A stretch of 64,000 nucleotides of DNA from Flaccisagitta enflata (Eukaryota; Chaetognatha; Sagittoidea; Aphragmophora): assembly GCA_965153355.1 (NCBI GenBank), contig OZ231126.1:78368001-78432000 (forward strand). The letters run 5' to 3'. Position 1 is the first letter of the stretch. The number at the start of each line of letters is the position of its first letter. A program made the translations under genes and the position numbers. The notes below the pieces were generated by a model that did no database searches, was not told the origin of the DNA, and was given only the letters and a program-made list of their open reading frames with translations. Of this stretch, positions 40,579 to 50,499 are shown piece by piece.

Positions 40579-40931
40579 TCAGTCTAATTTGACCAAGTCA
40601 AAAGCCATTCTCACTGCCCGTCCATCTTTGACGGGAAACACAAAAGAAAAAATCTTTTCCGTGAGCATCTTTTTGGTCGCCAATTTCTTCCCCCTCGAGG
40701 CCGTTTGCTGAACTTGCACCAGCAGCCCCGGAAAATCTTCCAAGCGTTTCGTCAAGTTGGCCGCTACATCTTCTGCCGTCGCATAGATGCACAAATGACC
40801 CCAAATAAGGCAGCAGCTGCTTGACGAACAATTTCTGCCGCCAATGGACGCTTACGTCGCTTTTGACGATGAATTTGTGAAGTTCCGCATCGCAGGATTC
40901 CGTTCCAATAACGACGTCGTTCAATGCAAAG
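40579..40931 (-). CDS. Probable last exon of the OAS-like gene (C-terminal extension, frame broken)
   Basis: An acceptor gaag|C at 40931 would complete the split Ser codon and gives an open frame (NDVVIGTESCDAELHKF ... LLPYLGSFVHLC). From about 40790 the better protein-like sequence is in the next frame (TAEDVAANLTKRLEDFPG ... RMAFDLVKLD, TGA at 40579-40581). Either one base has been lost or gained, or a small intron has been missed. I do not recognise this extension. ATTAAA lies about 40 bp downstream (40534-40539, minus strand). Confidence 0.45.
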
Positions 40932-40989
40932 CTTCTTTTTTCGGTTTTGGATGAGTATGATCGAAAAAGTTGTATAAGTGCCTTGAAAT

Positions 40990-41108
40990 GATCATCATCA
41001 TAGTCACGATCATCATTAAATTGTTATCGTCATCATCGTCAGTGTTATCGTCTTCATCGTCATCGTCATCGTCAGTGTCATCGTCTTCATCGTCTTCGAG
41101 GTCGGTAC
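40990..41108. repeat. (GATGAC)/(GACGAT) microsatellite in the last OAS-like intron
   Basis: Minus-strand GACGATGAC and GATGATG words encode Asp/Glu runs in one frame, but not the frame of exon 5. Confidence 0.7.
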
Positions 41109-41341
41109 CTGTGATCGTCGTCATGGTCTACGCCGTTGAGTAAATCATGAAGCCGATTCAAGGTTTTCCTGGCACAATCGGCGAAGGTGTCGAAGAATTC
41201 AGTCGGCGTTCCTTCAAACATGTTTTGGTATCGAGAGACTGGGTTGACAAGAAGCGGCAATTGCGAAAGTATCTCTACCGGAATCACCGCAGGAGCGCAA
41301 TATTCTTTGAAGCAGATTCGCAATTGGCGGATATTTACCAG
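41109..41341 (-). CDS. OAS-like exon 5 (OAS1-C-type C-terminal segment)
   Basis: The acceptor is gcatatcaaatgcatcag and the donor CACAG|GTACCG. It holds 77 codons in phase 0 plus two bases. It starts LVNIRQLRICFKEY and contains PLLVNPVSRYQN, equivalent to the family's P-V-I-L-D-P-A-D-P-T-x-N block, then EFFDTFADCARKTLNRLHDL, equivalent to the terminal W-x-x-x-A-x-x-A-x-x-W-L helix. The acidic GACGAT run at its 3' end continues into the intron as a (GATGAC) repeat. Confidence 0.75.
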
Positions 41342-41524
41342 CTGATGCATTTGATATGCAAAAATGAGAAGAAAAAAATTTTTACTATGAACAATCTCAA
41401 TTCATTTTAAAGGGCATTAGTGCAGAGATAGGATTGCCACTAGCCAGGTTGGCAGCAACTGACCGACGCACAGATGGACAAATGGACAGATGAACGGACT
41501 AGACAACTGAATAGTAGAACTGAC

Positions 41525-41627
41525 CTTTTTCAAAAAGATGCGGAAAGCCTCGAGGAAGCAGATTGGCTTCTTGCCAACTTTTGCCTCAGTGGCAGATTTG
41601 ACAGCGATCAACTCGATGATGTACGAC
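41525..41627 (-). CDS. OAS-like exon 4 (ELIAV segment)
   Basis: The acceptor is actgaaataatcag and the donor AAAAAG|GTCAGT. One base completes the Arg codon split after exon 3, and 34 codons follow, ending FLEAFRIFLKK. SYIIELIAV is in the position of the family's YALELLTVYA helix, and FLEAFRIFL in that of the following helix. Confidence 0.7.
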
Positions 41628-41639
41628 CTGATTATTTCA

Positions 41640-42740
41640 GTACAATAAGTGGCAGATCGCTTGCTTCAATTTTGTCAATTCTTGGTGTGTTCAGTCACAT
41701 TGCAAATCCGTAATAGGCGGAAAATTGCCGTAAAATTTAAAAAAATGGCAGTTTTTTATATGAATTTGCCCAATAAACTGCTCTACTTGTCAGATGATGA
41801 CCATATGATGAAATGGCACTAAAATACATTTATTCAAATAAGTTTGTAGGCTAATTAACCTAATAAATTGCCAAAAATGCCATTTTACGGCAATTTACAA
41901 CCTTTTACAGTATTTCAAGAAGCCTGAATATCTTTGATTTGTATCAAGCTTCTTACATTTTTGTCTCCTAGGCCTCAATACACATTTTCTGTCAGTTTGC
42001 ATATGAATGTTGCCTAATTTGAGGATTAAAACAGATGATTTGGCAAAAATGCACTTTTAACGGCATATTACAACATAAAATGAAGTACAATAATGACATC
42101 ATCACTTGAATCTTTGCATGAATATGTCTTAGTGTCATACAGATATTGTTTGACCTATTGCTGACAAGAGCCGTCGTTTTTGACTGAGTTTAAACCAACA
42201 AATTTGTCAAAATTGCTGTTTTAACGGCTTCGTACGGCATTTTCTCGTAAAAATCCCAACAGAATTTTTTGTCTCAAGCATGGTGATGTACCCCAAGGTG
42301 TACTTAGTCAGATAAGACGTGTCACAATGCTGTGGAATTTTTTCCTACTTGCCTCAATTAGAAAGGGGCGTGAGAGATGAGGGCCATGTGTTTAGAAATT
42401 TTGTGTTTAAAAGCAGAATTATAATTTTACCTAACAGCTTTCAGAATTTGTCCTCTTATTTTTAAGGAAAATATTCATGTTTTATTGAACAACTTAAGTG
42501 TTTATGAATATACAATCGCAACATATTGTTCAGTAACTGTTTTTTTTTATATTCTTAATTTAATTAGGAGAATAAAATTTGAATTTTATATATTTTAACC
42601 TATTAGGATAATGAAATATATTAGTTTATTTTGACTGAAAATCGAATCTTGTTTTCGTCTGCACTACGACATTTGAAATAACATTCTCTAACGAACCTAT
42701 ATAATTGCTTAACGACGAGAACGAAATGGCAGTCTCTAAC
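41640..42740. other. OAS-like intron 3, AT-rich
   Basis: Several words of the form TTTTACGGCAATTTRCAA in both orientations hint at an old element. No exon seen. Confidence 0.35.
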
Positions 42741-42744
42741 AAAC

Positions 42745-42961
42745 CTGGCGGGAACTTTTTTCTCCAAAAAGACGGTTTGCGACCAGAATTTGGCGAGACG
42801 CGCAAAATGGCGACAAAATCCTTCGGTGGCTTTGGCTTTGACGTTCATCCAGACGACGCTTTGAGGCGAAAGTGTCAAATTCCGACTCACACCAAATGGA
42901 TCCTCGGACAGTCTGACTGCCTTCATCGCTCAAACCATTTGGCGCTTCTCAGCATCCGGAT
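42745..42961 (-). CDS. OAS-like exon 3 (RLAKFW helix), with in-frame TGA
   Basis: It has a strong acceptor (ccgttttctttttag) and donor GCCAG|GTTTGT. Two bases complete the Asp codon from exon 2, then 71 codons and two bases follow. The tenth codon is TGA (42930-42932), between RQMV and AMKAVRLSED. Downstream the frame is clearly OAS-like: EGFCRHFARLAKFWSQTVF, matching the helix preceding the PPxYALELL segment in the family. Confidence 0.7.
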
Positions 42962-43307
42962 CTAAAAAGAAAACGGTTAACCACTGGAAAAGTCGGAATT
43001 TGAGGATTGTTACAAAACATATTTCATTATGTTTCTTACAACCAGGGGCCTTTGATCCTCAAGGAAACCATGTAGGTAAAATTCTAGAAGTATATTTCAT
43101 CCATTTCAATGAAATTTACCTTGAGACACAGGCTCCCGATCGCAAGAAACATCCTGAAAAATGTTTTTGTTGATGAAACTGACTTGTATATAATGTTTAG
43201 GAAAAAGTCAAAATTCCAACCACTCTCCCTCTCATTAGCCACTGACCAGTCACAGGACCCAAAGTTTAAGTCAAAGTAGCAAAAATTACAGTCTCATAAG
43301 TCATACC

Positions 43308-44560
43308 CTACCAGTAAAGGCGGCTCTCGCCGACCGGAAAAAAATCGTAAGGGCTGTTTTGTGTGTGTATGTGTGTGTGCGTGTGTTTCTCTCACCCTCT
43401 CCCTCTGTCTCCCTCCCGTGCTCCCTCCCTCTCCCCCCTCCCCCTTTCCCTCTCTCCCTCCCTCCCTCCCTCCCTCTCCCTCCCTCCCTCGCTCCCTCTC
43501 TTTCCCTCGCTCCCTCCTTTCCCCTCTCGCTCTCCTTCCCCCTCTCGCTCTCCCTCCCCCTTCACTCTCCCTCCCCCCCTCACCCTCCCCCTCTCGCTCC
43601 CTCTCCCTCTGTCTCTCCCTTCCTCCCTCTCTCCCTCCCCCTCTCCCTCCCTTCTTCTCTCTCCCTCCCTTTCCTTCCCCCTCACCCTCTTCCTCTCGCT
43701 CTCCCTCCCCCTCTCTCCCTCTCCATTTCCCTTCCTCTGTTTTGCGCCCCCTCTCTCCCTCCCGCTATCTCTCCCTCCCTCTCTCTTCCTCCCTTTCTCT
43801 CCCCCTCACCCTCCCCTTCTCGCTTTCCCTCCCCCTCTCTCTCCCTCTCCCTCCCTCTCTCCCCCTCCCTCCCTCCCTCCCTCCATCTCTCCCTCCCCCT
43901 AACCCTCCCTCCCCCTCTCTCTCTTCCTTTCCCTCCCCCTCACCCTCCCCCTCCCCCTCTCTTTCTCTCTCCCTCCCTCCCCCTCTCTCTTTCCTCCTAT
44001 TTTCCTCCCCTTCCCCCTCCTACTCTTATTCCCCCTCCCTCCCCCCCCTCTCCCCTCCTCCCCCTAGTCTCCCTCTCCCTCCCCCCTCCCTTCCTCTCCC
44101 ACCCTCCTTCTCCCTCCACCCTCCCTCTCCTTCCCTCCTCTCCCTCCCTCTCCTTCCCTCTCTCCCTCCTCCCCTCTGCTGAACTCATTTTTGTTGTTAT
44201 TTAGGGCCCAAAATTGAGATCGATGAAAAATAAACATCTTCGAGAAAAATGCGGAAAATGTGAAAAAATAAAAAAAGATTAAAAAATTCATAGCGCCTAA
44301 AGTATTGGTCCGACAGTGCCCTGATTTTTTCCAGAAGGTGTAAAAAAGTGCCCTCTTTCACCCTGTACCAATTTCAACCCCAGCCTCGGGCGAGCCTAGT
44401 CGTGACCCAACTTCCCCAAAACATCTCAAGCGAAAATGGAAAAAATTAATTCCTAAGCGAAACTCAAAAAATCGAAAAACGTTTTTCGATTTTTTTCCCA
44501 AAAATCCAAACAAAAAAAACTCAACATTCAACTCTCAGCTCCAAGAAAAGGAAGAATACG
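43308..44560. mobile_element. K repeat, diverged copy, with polypyrimidine core
   Basis: ACCAGTAAAGGCGGCTCTCG at the left resembles the left end of K at 51606. TCATAGCGCCTAAAGTATTG at about 44292 resembles the K block near its right end. Between them lies an 800-bp pyrimidine tract. Confidence 0.45.
43386..44180. repeat. Polypyrimidine tract, about 800 bp of CCCTCT-type words
   Basis: Almost only C and T on the plus strand (CCCTCT, CTCCCTCC words), with a few G and A. All three plus frames stay open as Pro/Ser/Leu runs, clearly artefacts. It lies in OAS-like intron 2. Confidence 0.95.
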
Positions 44561-45346
44561 GTTAGAGAGCTGAAAGTCTTTCCTGCAGTACTCTTATACT
44601 GCCTGATCGTGATGTCTAATGAAAAGAAATTTCATTATTTAGCTCTGCGCAGCTTACATAAATATGCCGAACCCACGAGTATCCAAAAATCCGCCCATTA
44701 AAAACATAGAATATTGCCCCCATCATTATGTTTCTATTAATTACTTTTACTGACACTGATAGAAATCCTCCCTTATGTATAACATAAACATCTTCAATTC
44801 CTTGTCGATCGTTATTGTGGAGTTTCTCTGCGCACTCACCCAAGATGTGTGCATCATGCAGCTTCTCATAGTTCATGTCCGTGAACCATTTAGAGATAAT
44901 ATAGCAATAACAGGCCAAAAAACATTCATGCATTATGTTCTTGAATTCAAGATCAGTTTTACTTCCTTTTGAATTAAAGAAACAGAAACTGTTACAAAGA
45001 AAAGGTTTAAAAGTTTGCATGGTTATTAGAGTTAAAAGACTTATCTTGTAAATATTCTTCACCAAAATAAAGACAGTTTTACATCTCGTGATACTTAAAA
45101 ATTCCAGCGTAATTCATGGGCGTTTTTTGTTTTAACTCGGGGTAATCATGATTGCACTGCATTATGCAAATGAGGCTAATGCGTGAGGTGCCATTTACAG
45201 CAACGTCAAAGAGCAGGGCATAATTGCTACTATCAGGCAAATTTGGTAATGTTGACGAATGTCTTCACTCCAGTAACGCCATGGTAATTTCTTTTGTAAG
45301 ACTATGATCAAAAACAATGATAAGACAGTAAAAGAAAAGATCTGAA

Positions 45347-45966
45347 GACACTGTGCTTTAAAAAAATTCTCAGTGGAAAGTCATATAACTGTGGGTTTTT
45401 CTGCATTTTTGAGCAGTATTGGGGTATAAGAGCATGTAACTAGCAAAAACAAAATCATTCCCCGAGCGCTTTTTGAGTAATCTTCAGAATAGAAAAAAAA
45501 TCAACCTATCTTTAATAAAGATTCTAATGAGTTGTACTGACTCATTTTTCGATTCCATATTGTTATTCTATACAAAATTTCCTTTCATTTGATAGGTCAC
45601 ACTATATAGTTTTATATAGAAATTAGGTTTTCATATTTTGAGCCACCGTTACTTTTTTGTAACTATGACTCAAAAAATGAAAATTTCAATTCTTTGCAAA
45701 AGTATAGAGTACGACCTATCAAATAAAAGGGAATTTTGCATGGATTAACAATATGGAATCAGAAATTAAGTCAACACATCCCAGAAGAATCTGCATTGAA
45801 ATTAGGTCTATTTTTTACTGATTTTGAAGATTTCTAAAAAAGCGCTCAGGGAATGATTTTGTTTTTGCTAGTTACATGCTCTTACCCCCCAATACTGCTC
45901 AAAAATGCAGAAAAACCCACAGTTATATGACTTTTCACTCAGAATTGTTTTAAAAGCACAGTGAAG
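45347..45966. mobile_element. Foldback element in OAS-like intron 2
   Basis: CACTGTGCTTTA ... AGTCATATAACTGTGGG at the left, CCCACAGTTATATGACTTTT ... AAAGCACAGTG at the right. Arms of almost 300 bp meet at about 45650 (TTTTGAGCCACCGTTACTTT / GTAACTATGACTCAAAA). No clear target duplication. Confidence 0.7.
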
Positions 45967-46050
45967 AGGAAAGCCACGCTGCTATGAAATAAATCATAAT
46001 CAAGAGGCATGAATGACCAAAACAAGTACTCAATTTCCTCTAAACAATAC

Positions 46051-46269
46051 CGTTTTCATTATCTGTTCGGTGAGCGCTGGTCATAGCGCGATTTCTGACT
46101 GCGGAGATGTCGATCGGCACATCGTCTAGTTCCAATGCGAGGGTGAAAGGGTTCCGGTAAATGGCACCCTCCCGCAAATTCGTGTGACGTAACAGCAAAG
46201 ACTCCCACTCAGCGAGTACGGCAGCACGTTCATCAGCACGTTTGGGGGATGAACCATTGTAATAGATTA
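46051..46269 (-). CDS. OAS-like exon 2 (third catalytic Asp)
   Basis: The acceptor is ctctctgctacag, preceded by the (GA)n tract at 46277-46336, which reads as (CT)n on this strand. The donor is ACG|GTATTG. It starts with two bases that complete a Val codon split by intron 1, then 72 codons and one base. It begins IYYNGSSPKRADER and holds LALELDDVPIDISAV, where PID carries the third metal-binding Asp. The frame would stop at TAG just past the donor. Confidence 0.7.
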
Positions 46270-46274
46270 CTGTA

Positions 46275-46276
<2 letters not shown>

Positions 46277-46336
<60 letters not shown>
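46277..46336. repeat. (GA)n microsatellite at the OAS-like exon 2 acceptor
   Basis: Reads (CT)n on the gene strand, within 10 bp of the exon 2 acceptor, so it may act as the polypyrimidine tract. Confidence 0.9.
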
Positions 46337-46337
<1 letters not shown>

Positions 46338-46508
46338 TGAATTAAAAACTAAAAAAAAGTACCGACAACGTTGCAATGGAGCACCTGAGCATCTGAGCAA
46401 GTTATTATTTAATGTATCATGTCATGCAATTTGTCCTCCCGGTATAATTGAACATTCTTAATGTCTGCTCTACTCTCGTGTCCTGTAATGTCATGCACTT
46501 TGTCTCAC

Positions 46509-46713
46509 CGGTATCTACGTCTGGATTGCTCATGGTGGACGTGTTCTTGGCGAATCCTCCGACAATGCAACATCGATCGATTTTGTACTCGGAATTCCTT
46601 CGAATGATTTTGAAAACGCTTTTCGTGATTCCTTTCGCTTTTTCCTGCCATGAAACAGCCGGCAAAACAGAATCCGCTTACGAACGAAAACCTACGTCCA
46701 AAGCAGCTTCCAT
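46509..46713 (-). CDS. OAS-like exon 1 (nucleotidyltransferase GG and D-x-D motifs)
   Basis: The ATG is at 46713-46711 and the donor CG|GTGAGA. It encodes 68 codons plus one base, ending NPDVDT. It contains IVGGFAKNTS with the paired glycines that position the triphosphate, then Asp-x-Asp. Codon 12 is TAA (46678-46680). The related upstream copy at 47412-47492 has ATG at that codon. A splice acceptor directly after this stop (ttttcgttcgtaag) would let an upstream exon bypass it, but no such exon is seen. Confidence 0.7.
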
Positions 46714-46869
46714 ATCTTGTGACTGCTCCGAGTGGCTGCTTTGAGTAAGACGGAAGAATACAAGCAGGTAAAGATAGATTAGATATAAATCATATGACAC
46801 GCATATTTGTACATTTCATAACCTATCAATGTTGTTGTTGTTGTAGTTGTTGTTATTGTAGTCGTGGTA

Positions 46870-47400
46870 GTCCTGAGGGCATTCACGTCCGTTAGACGCC
46901 CGCTCCACCTCGTGGGACATGATTCCCGTTTGTTTTGTGAGGTTTTAGTCTTCGCAATTTCCTTTCCATAAAAGTTACACACACCTTTGTCACCTCCGTG
47001 CACACGCAGTTAGGCTGGGCTCATTTGGGTCTTCAGAAAAAAAAAATTGTCTCCAAGCAATTTTCATATTCCACTTGCATGATTAGATGCCTATCTCCTT
47101 GGAAAATCAATTTGGACTTGATCTTATCAGAACGTCATCAATGCTGTAGTTGTATACAATTGATTGCTGTAGTTGAAAGAGAAAATTCTACCATAGACAT
47201 TCTATACAACTACAGAATTGATGCAAATTGAACATGAAAATAGCTTGGAGGAATTGTTTTTTTTTTCATACTTCAGTTACTGACGCTGCTTCTAGCGCCG
47301 CTGCATACTTTTTCTTATGAGTACTGATGAACCCCTTAGTATATTCCTATCCACATACACACTTCCTCCTATCTGGGCTGCTTGCCTCAGCCCCACCACA
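46870..47400. other. Spacer between OAS-like exon 1 and its partial copy
   Basis: Contains the first (GTT)n block (46829-46860) and a small palindrome TCTACCATAGACATTCTATA. No exon accepted. Confidence 0.4.
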
Positions 47401-47411
47401 CACCCTCTTAT

Positions 47412-47640
47412 GGTTGAGTAGGTTTGCAGACTCAGCCGGAAAAAGAAATAATCCGCCATCGAACACAAAGCAACATCCAAATGAGCATCCATATCTTGTG
47501 ATTGTTCCGAATGGCTGCTTTATGTAAGACGGGAGAATACAAGCAGGTCAAATCATATTAGATGTTACATGCGTCTTTGTCCTTTTCATAACCTATCGAT
47601 GTTGTTGTTGTCGTTGTAATCATTGCAGTTGTTGAGTTGT
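47412..47640 (-). pseudogene. Partial duplicate of the OAS-like gene 5' end
   Basis: On the minus strand this copies the upstream flank and first codons of exon 1: the (GTT)n block, the CATAACCTATCRATG word, CTTGTATTCTYCCGTCTTA, and an ATG at 47492 followed by codons for DAHLDVALCSMADY. Similarity fades after CCGGCTG. At the codon where exon 1 has TAA, this copy has ATG. It encodes no GG motif, so it is a 5' fragment only. The spacing between the copies is about 780 bp. Confidence 0.6.
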
Positions 47641-47687
47641 TGTTGTTGTTGTTGTTGTTGTGGTTGTGGTTGTGGTTGTGGTTGTGG

Positions 47688-47774
<87 letters not shown>

Positions 47775-47800
47775 TTTGTTGTTGATTTTGTTGTTGATTT

Positions 47801-47859
<59 letters not shown>

Positions 47860-47860
47860 G
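47584..47860. repeat. (GTT)n microsatellite, about 270 bp
   Basis: GTT units with a (GGTTGT)n strip at 47660-47690 and GATTTTG interruptions at about 47785. Confidence 0.95.
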
Positions 47861-47886
47861 CCTGATGGTTGAAGGAAAACCATCAC

Positions 47887-48320
47887 AAACAAGGCCGTAT
47901 ACACGGCTAACCTAGTCGCATTCGGGTGGGCAGGAGCAGTGCTGGAGAAGGTCACTACAGTATCTGGGCAGTAGCTGTATGCTCAAAAAGCTCAAAAACG
48001 CCGAATAAGTTAAAAGGAGACCGACCGACCGACCGACCGACCGACCGACCGACCGACCGACCGACCGACCGACCGACCGACCGACCGACCGACCGACCGA
48101 CCGACCGACCGACCGACCGACCGACCGACCGACCGACCGACCGACCGACCGACCGACCGACCGACCGACCGACCGACCGACCGACCGACCGACCGACCGA
48201 CCGACCGACCGACCGACCGACCGACCGACCGACCGACCGACCGACCGACCGACCGACCGACCGACCGACCGACCGACCGACATAGCGGGGTGTAGAGTCG
48301 CGTAGCACGCGACTAAAAAA
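47887..48320 (-). mobile_element. HINE-like element, subfamily A, with giant (CCGA)n
   Basis: AAACAAGGCCGTATACACGG, CTAACCTAGTCGCATTCGGG, GGAGAAGGTCAC, then (CCGA)n from 48018 to 48280 (about 65 uninterrupted units), CATAGCGGGGTGTAGAGTCG, CGTAGCACGCGACTAAAAA. Confidence 0.85.
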
Positions 48321-48631
48321 ATCATCACAGAGAAAATGTTTTTTGAAACCCCGTTTCTTTACTAACCTCATTTTTAGTTGATTTCGCCAATATTAAGTGA
48401 AAAAAAAAGCTGTAGATGAAGCCCTAGAAATTCATGTCCCGAGTGATGATACGAGGAAGTCTCGATTGAATTTATAGTATAAATTATACCGTCCTTCGCT
48501 TCCATAATTAATTCTGAGAAATTGGTACCGGAAAAAGTAACTGCCTAAAATGTTTACTATTGATAATGGGAAGTTAAGTGATTAATTTCTTACGCGGTAA
48601 AAACCGGTTTTATATGTCGCGTTAGTTTTCT

Positions 48632-48720
48632 AGTCGCCTGCTACGCGGCTCTATAAGCCACTTTTTGGTCCTTACGTCTGTCACACCATGGCCAATAGAT
48701 ACCCCTGACGCTGAAAAATA
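48632..48720 (+). mobile_element. HINE-like 5' fragment
   Basis: CTAGTCGCCTGCTACGCGGC, TCTATAAGCCAC. The core and 3' end are not recognisable. Confidence 0.45.
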
Positions 48721-48864
48721 CCAGCCGACCACCAATAGCAACCTGACCCCCCCAAACACCATAACAGTTAGTCTCTCCATCTGTCAATCCACCCGTTGCA
48801 TCGGTCCATCCATCCGCCCATCCATAACAAAGTCGTTTAAAAGGCTAAATGTCATGTTGTGTTT

Positions 48865-49080
48865 TTCAGGACATCGTCTCCTTCGGGGCCGCTGCCCAGA
48901 AACCTGACATGATGGCCAAAATTTTAGCCTCAAGGCTCGAAGCTCAACCAAAATATCCACAAGTTATGCCAGACTCGAGTCCAATATCTGAGCTTCAGGC
49001 CCCAAATCTCAGCCTCAGGGCCCGAATTTTGTCCTGATGGCCCGAATCCTTATTTGGAGGCTCAAATTCAAGACATGAAT
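48865..49080. mobile_element. F-family fragment
   Basis: TTTTTCAGGACATCGTCTCC, TTCGGGGCCGCTGCCCAGAA, then CAGGCCCCAAATCTCAGCCT words. Confidence 0.5.
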
Positions 49081-49351
49081 GAAAACAACTTTGTGGGCTA
49101 TTACCCCACTTACGACCACATTACTACATCAGCCAACTGAGGGGCATCGGTCACTTTTATGACTTTCGCGTTCATAACGCTTACATATGATGCCAATCGG
49201 CGTATTGTGCGCGATCGAGCAAACTGGAGAAACATAGTTCTTCATTACAGGGTGATTTGATTCATCTCAAATGGCAATAGTCGCGAAAGCGTTACATGGT
49301 CAGCGGTACCCGAGGCTCCTATGTTGGTGTATGTAAGGATGTGACGGTGAG

Positions 49352-50007
49352 AGGGGCAGTGGCCCCGAAAGGGCCGATGACCTATGATTCCACATAGGGC
49401 AATTTCCTCCAGTTTTGGTTTCAGTTTGTTGACCAGTGGGCCTAATTTGAGGTCTGAGATGCCAGATTTGGGGTCTTAGCAGCCTCATTTGAGGCCAGAG
49501 TTGAAAAGAGTGATTTGTGCCTGGGTGGAGGGAACTTGGACAAATAAAGGTCTGAGAAGCTGATTTTGGAAGCTGAGACGTCTGATAATAGGACTAGGTC
49601 TGATTTAGGGAATATGAGGCCTGCTTTTTGGCTGGAAAGGCCAGATTTTGGATCTGAGAGGCCTGACTGGGGGTCTGAAGGCTTGCATCAGGGTGTGAGA
49701 GGCTTCATTTTGAATCCGAGGGTTGGCTTGGGATCTGGATGGTCTAATTTTGGGTCTAGGAGGTCCAATCTAGGGTCTCAAAGGCAGAATAGAGGTTTGA
49801 GAGGCTTAATTTGAGGCCTGGAAGGCCTAATTATGGGTCTGAGTGCCTTGATTTTGGGTCTGAGACACCTGATTAGAGGTCTGAGAGGCCTAGTATGGGC
49901 TGATGCAGGCTTGATTTTAGGCCTGGGAAGCCTACTTTTGAGGTTTTGGGGGGGGGCGGACACATGGACGGACAGAAACCAGAGAAAATTGCCCTATGCG
50001 CTGCCCA
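49352..50007. mobile_element. F-family element with long internal repeat
   Basis: GGGGCAGTGGCCCCGAAAGG ... CACATAGGGCAATTT at the left, AAAATTGCCCTATG CGCTGCCC at the right. The interior has about 20 words of GAGGCCTGATTTTGGGTCTG type, all in one orientation. Confidence 0.6.
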
Positions 50008-50062
50008 AAAAGTATTAAGCTATTACTCCAAGATGTATTATCTGACAGCTGTGGAGCTTTTT

Positions 50063-50488
50063 GGGCAGCGGCCCCTAAGGGCCGATGTCCTGTAGGACAC
50101 AGGGGGGAATTTCAAGACGTTGGTCCATCCTTTCATCCTCCCGTCCGTCCATCCTTCTGTCCGTCTGTCTCCCCCCTTGGCTATTGGTGCCTCAAGTCTG
50201 CAGTCTCGGATCTGATTTTGGCCCTTTGGGCCCTCAAATTAGCCCTTTCAGACCTCATATCTGCCCTCAAGACCTTGTATCAGCCCTCCAGGACTCAAAT
50301 CCGCCCTCCAGACCTCAAATCAACTCTTCAGGCCTCAAATTTGTCCTCTAGGCCTCCAGCCTGCCCCCCAAACCTCAAATCTGCTCTTTTGGACTAAATT
50401 CTGCCATCCCAACTTCAAATCCGCCTCAGGATGTCTCAAAATTCACCCCTGTGTCCTACAGGACATCGGCCCCTTGTGGCCGTTGCCC
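50063..50488. mobile_element. F-family palindromic element
   Basis: GGGCAGCGGCCCCTAAGGGC ... CCTGTAGGACACAGGGG mirrors CCCCTGTGTCCTACAGGACA ... CCCCTTGTGGCCGTTGCCCT. The interior has CCTCAAATCTGCCCTC words in one orientation. Confidence 0.7.
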
Positions 50489-50499
50489 TGCTCTCATTG

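Larger units (their letters stand above)
40579..46713 (-). pseudogene. OAS-like (2'-5' oligoadenylate synthase family) nucleotidyltransferase gene, apparently decayed
   Basis: Exons at 46713-46509, 46269-46051, 42961-42745, 41627-41525 and 41341-41109 join with matching phases (1, 1, 2, 0), plus a probable last exon from about 40931 to the TGA at 40579. The product shows the nucleotidyltransferase pattern: GGFAKNTSTMSNPDVD (GG at codons 52-53, Asp 65 and 67), a third Asp in DDVPIDIS (codon 122), the helical RLAKFW typical of OAS (codons 196-201), an ELIAV segment, and a C-terminal region with VNP and FFDTFADCARKTLNRL matching the OAS1-C domain layout. Known OAS enzymes make 2'-5' linked oligoadenylates, with vertebrate members activated by dsRNA; invertebrate homologues exist. 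A TAA at codon 12 (46678-46680), a TGA at codon 152 (42930-42932) and a frame change in the last exon argue for a pseudogene or a damaged allele. The family call is firm; functionality is doubtful. Confidence 0.75.

Noticed and set aside
40921-41124. Acidic Asp-rich minus-strand frame
   Set aside because: It is the GATGAC repeat in the last OAS-like intron and is out of frame with exon 5.
42705-42965. 86-codon plus-strand frame
   Set aside because: It is antisense to OAS-like exon 3, whose splice phases and motifs are much stronger evidence.
43359-44204. Overlapping 179-281-codon Pro/Ser/Leu frames
   Set aside because: Polypyrimidine tract artefact; all three frames are open at once.
44616-45065. 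149-codon minus-strand frame
   Set aside because: The longest non-repeat frame in OAS-like intron 2, with a somewhat protein-like C-terminal half. However, exon 2 to exon 3 join in phase without it, no family is recognised, and no good splice borders were found.
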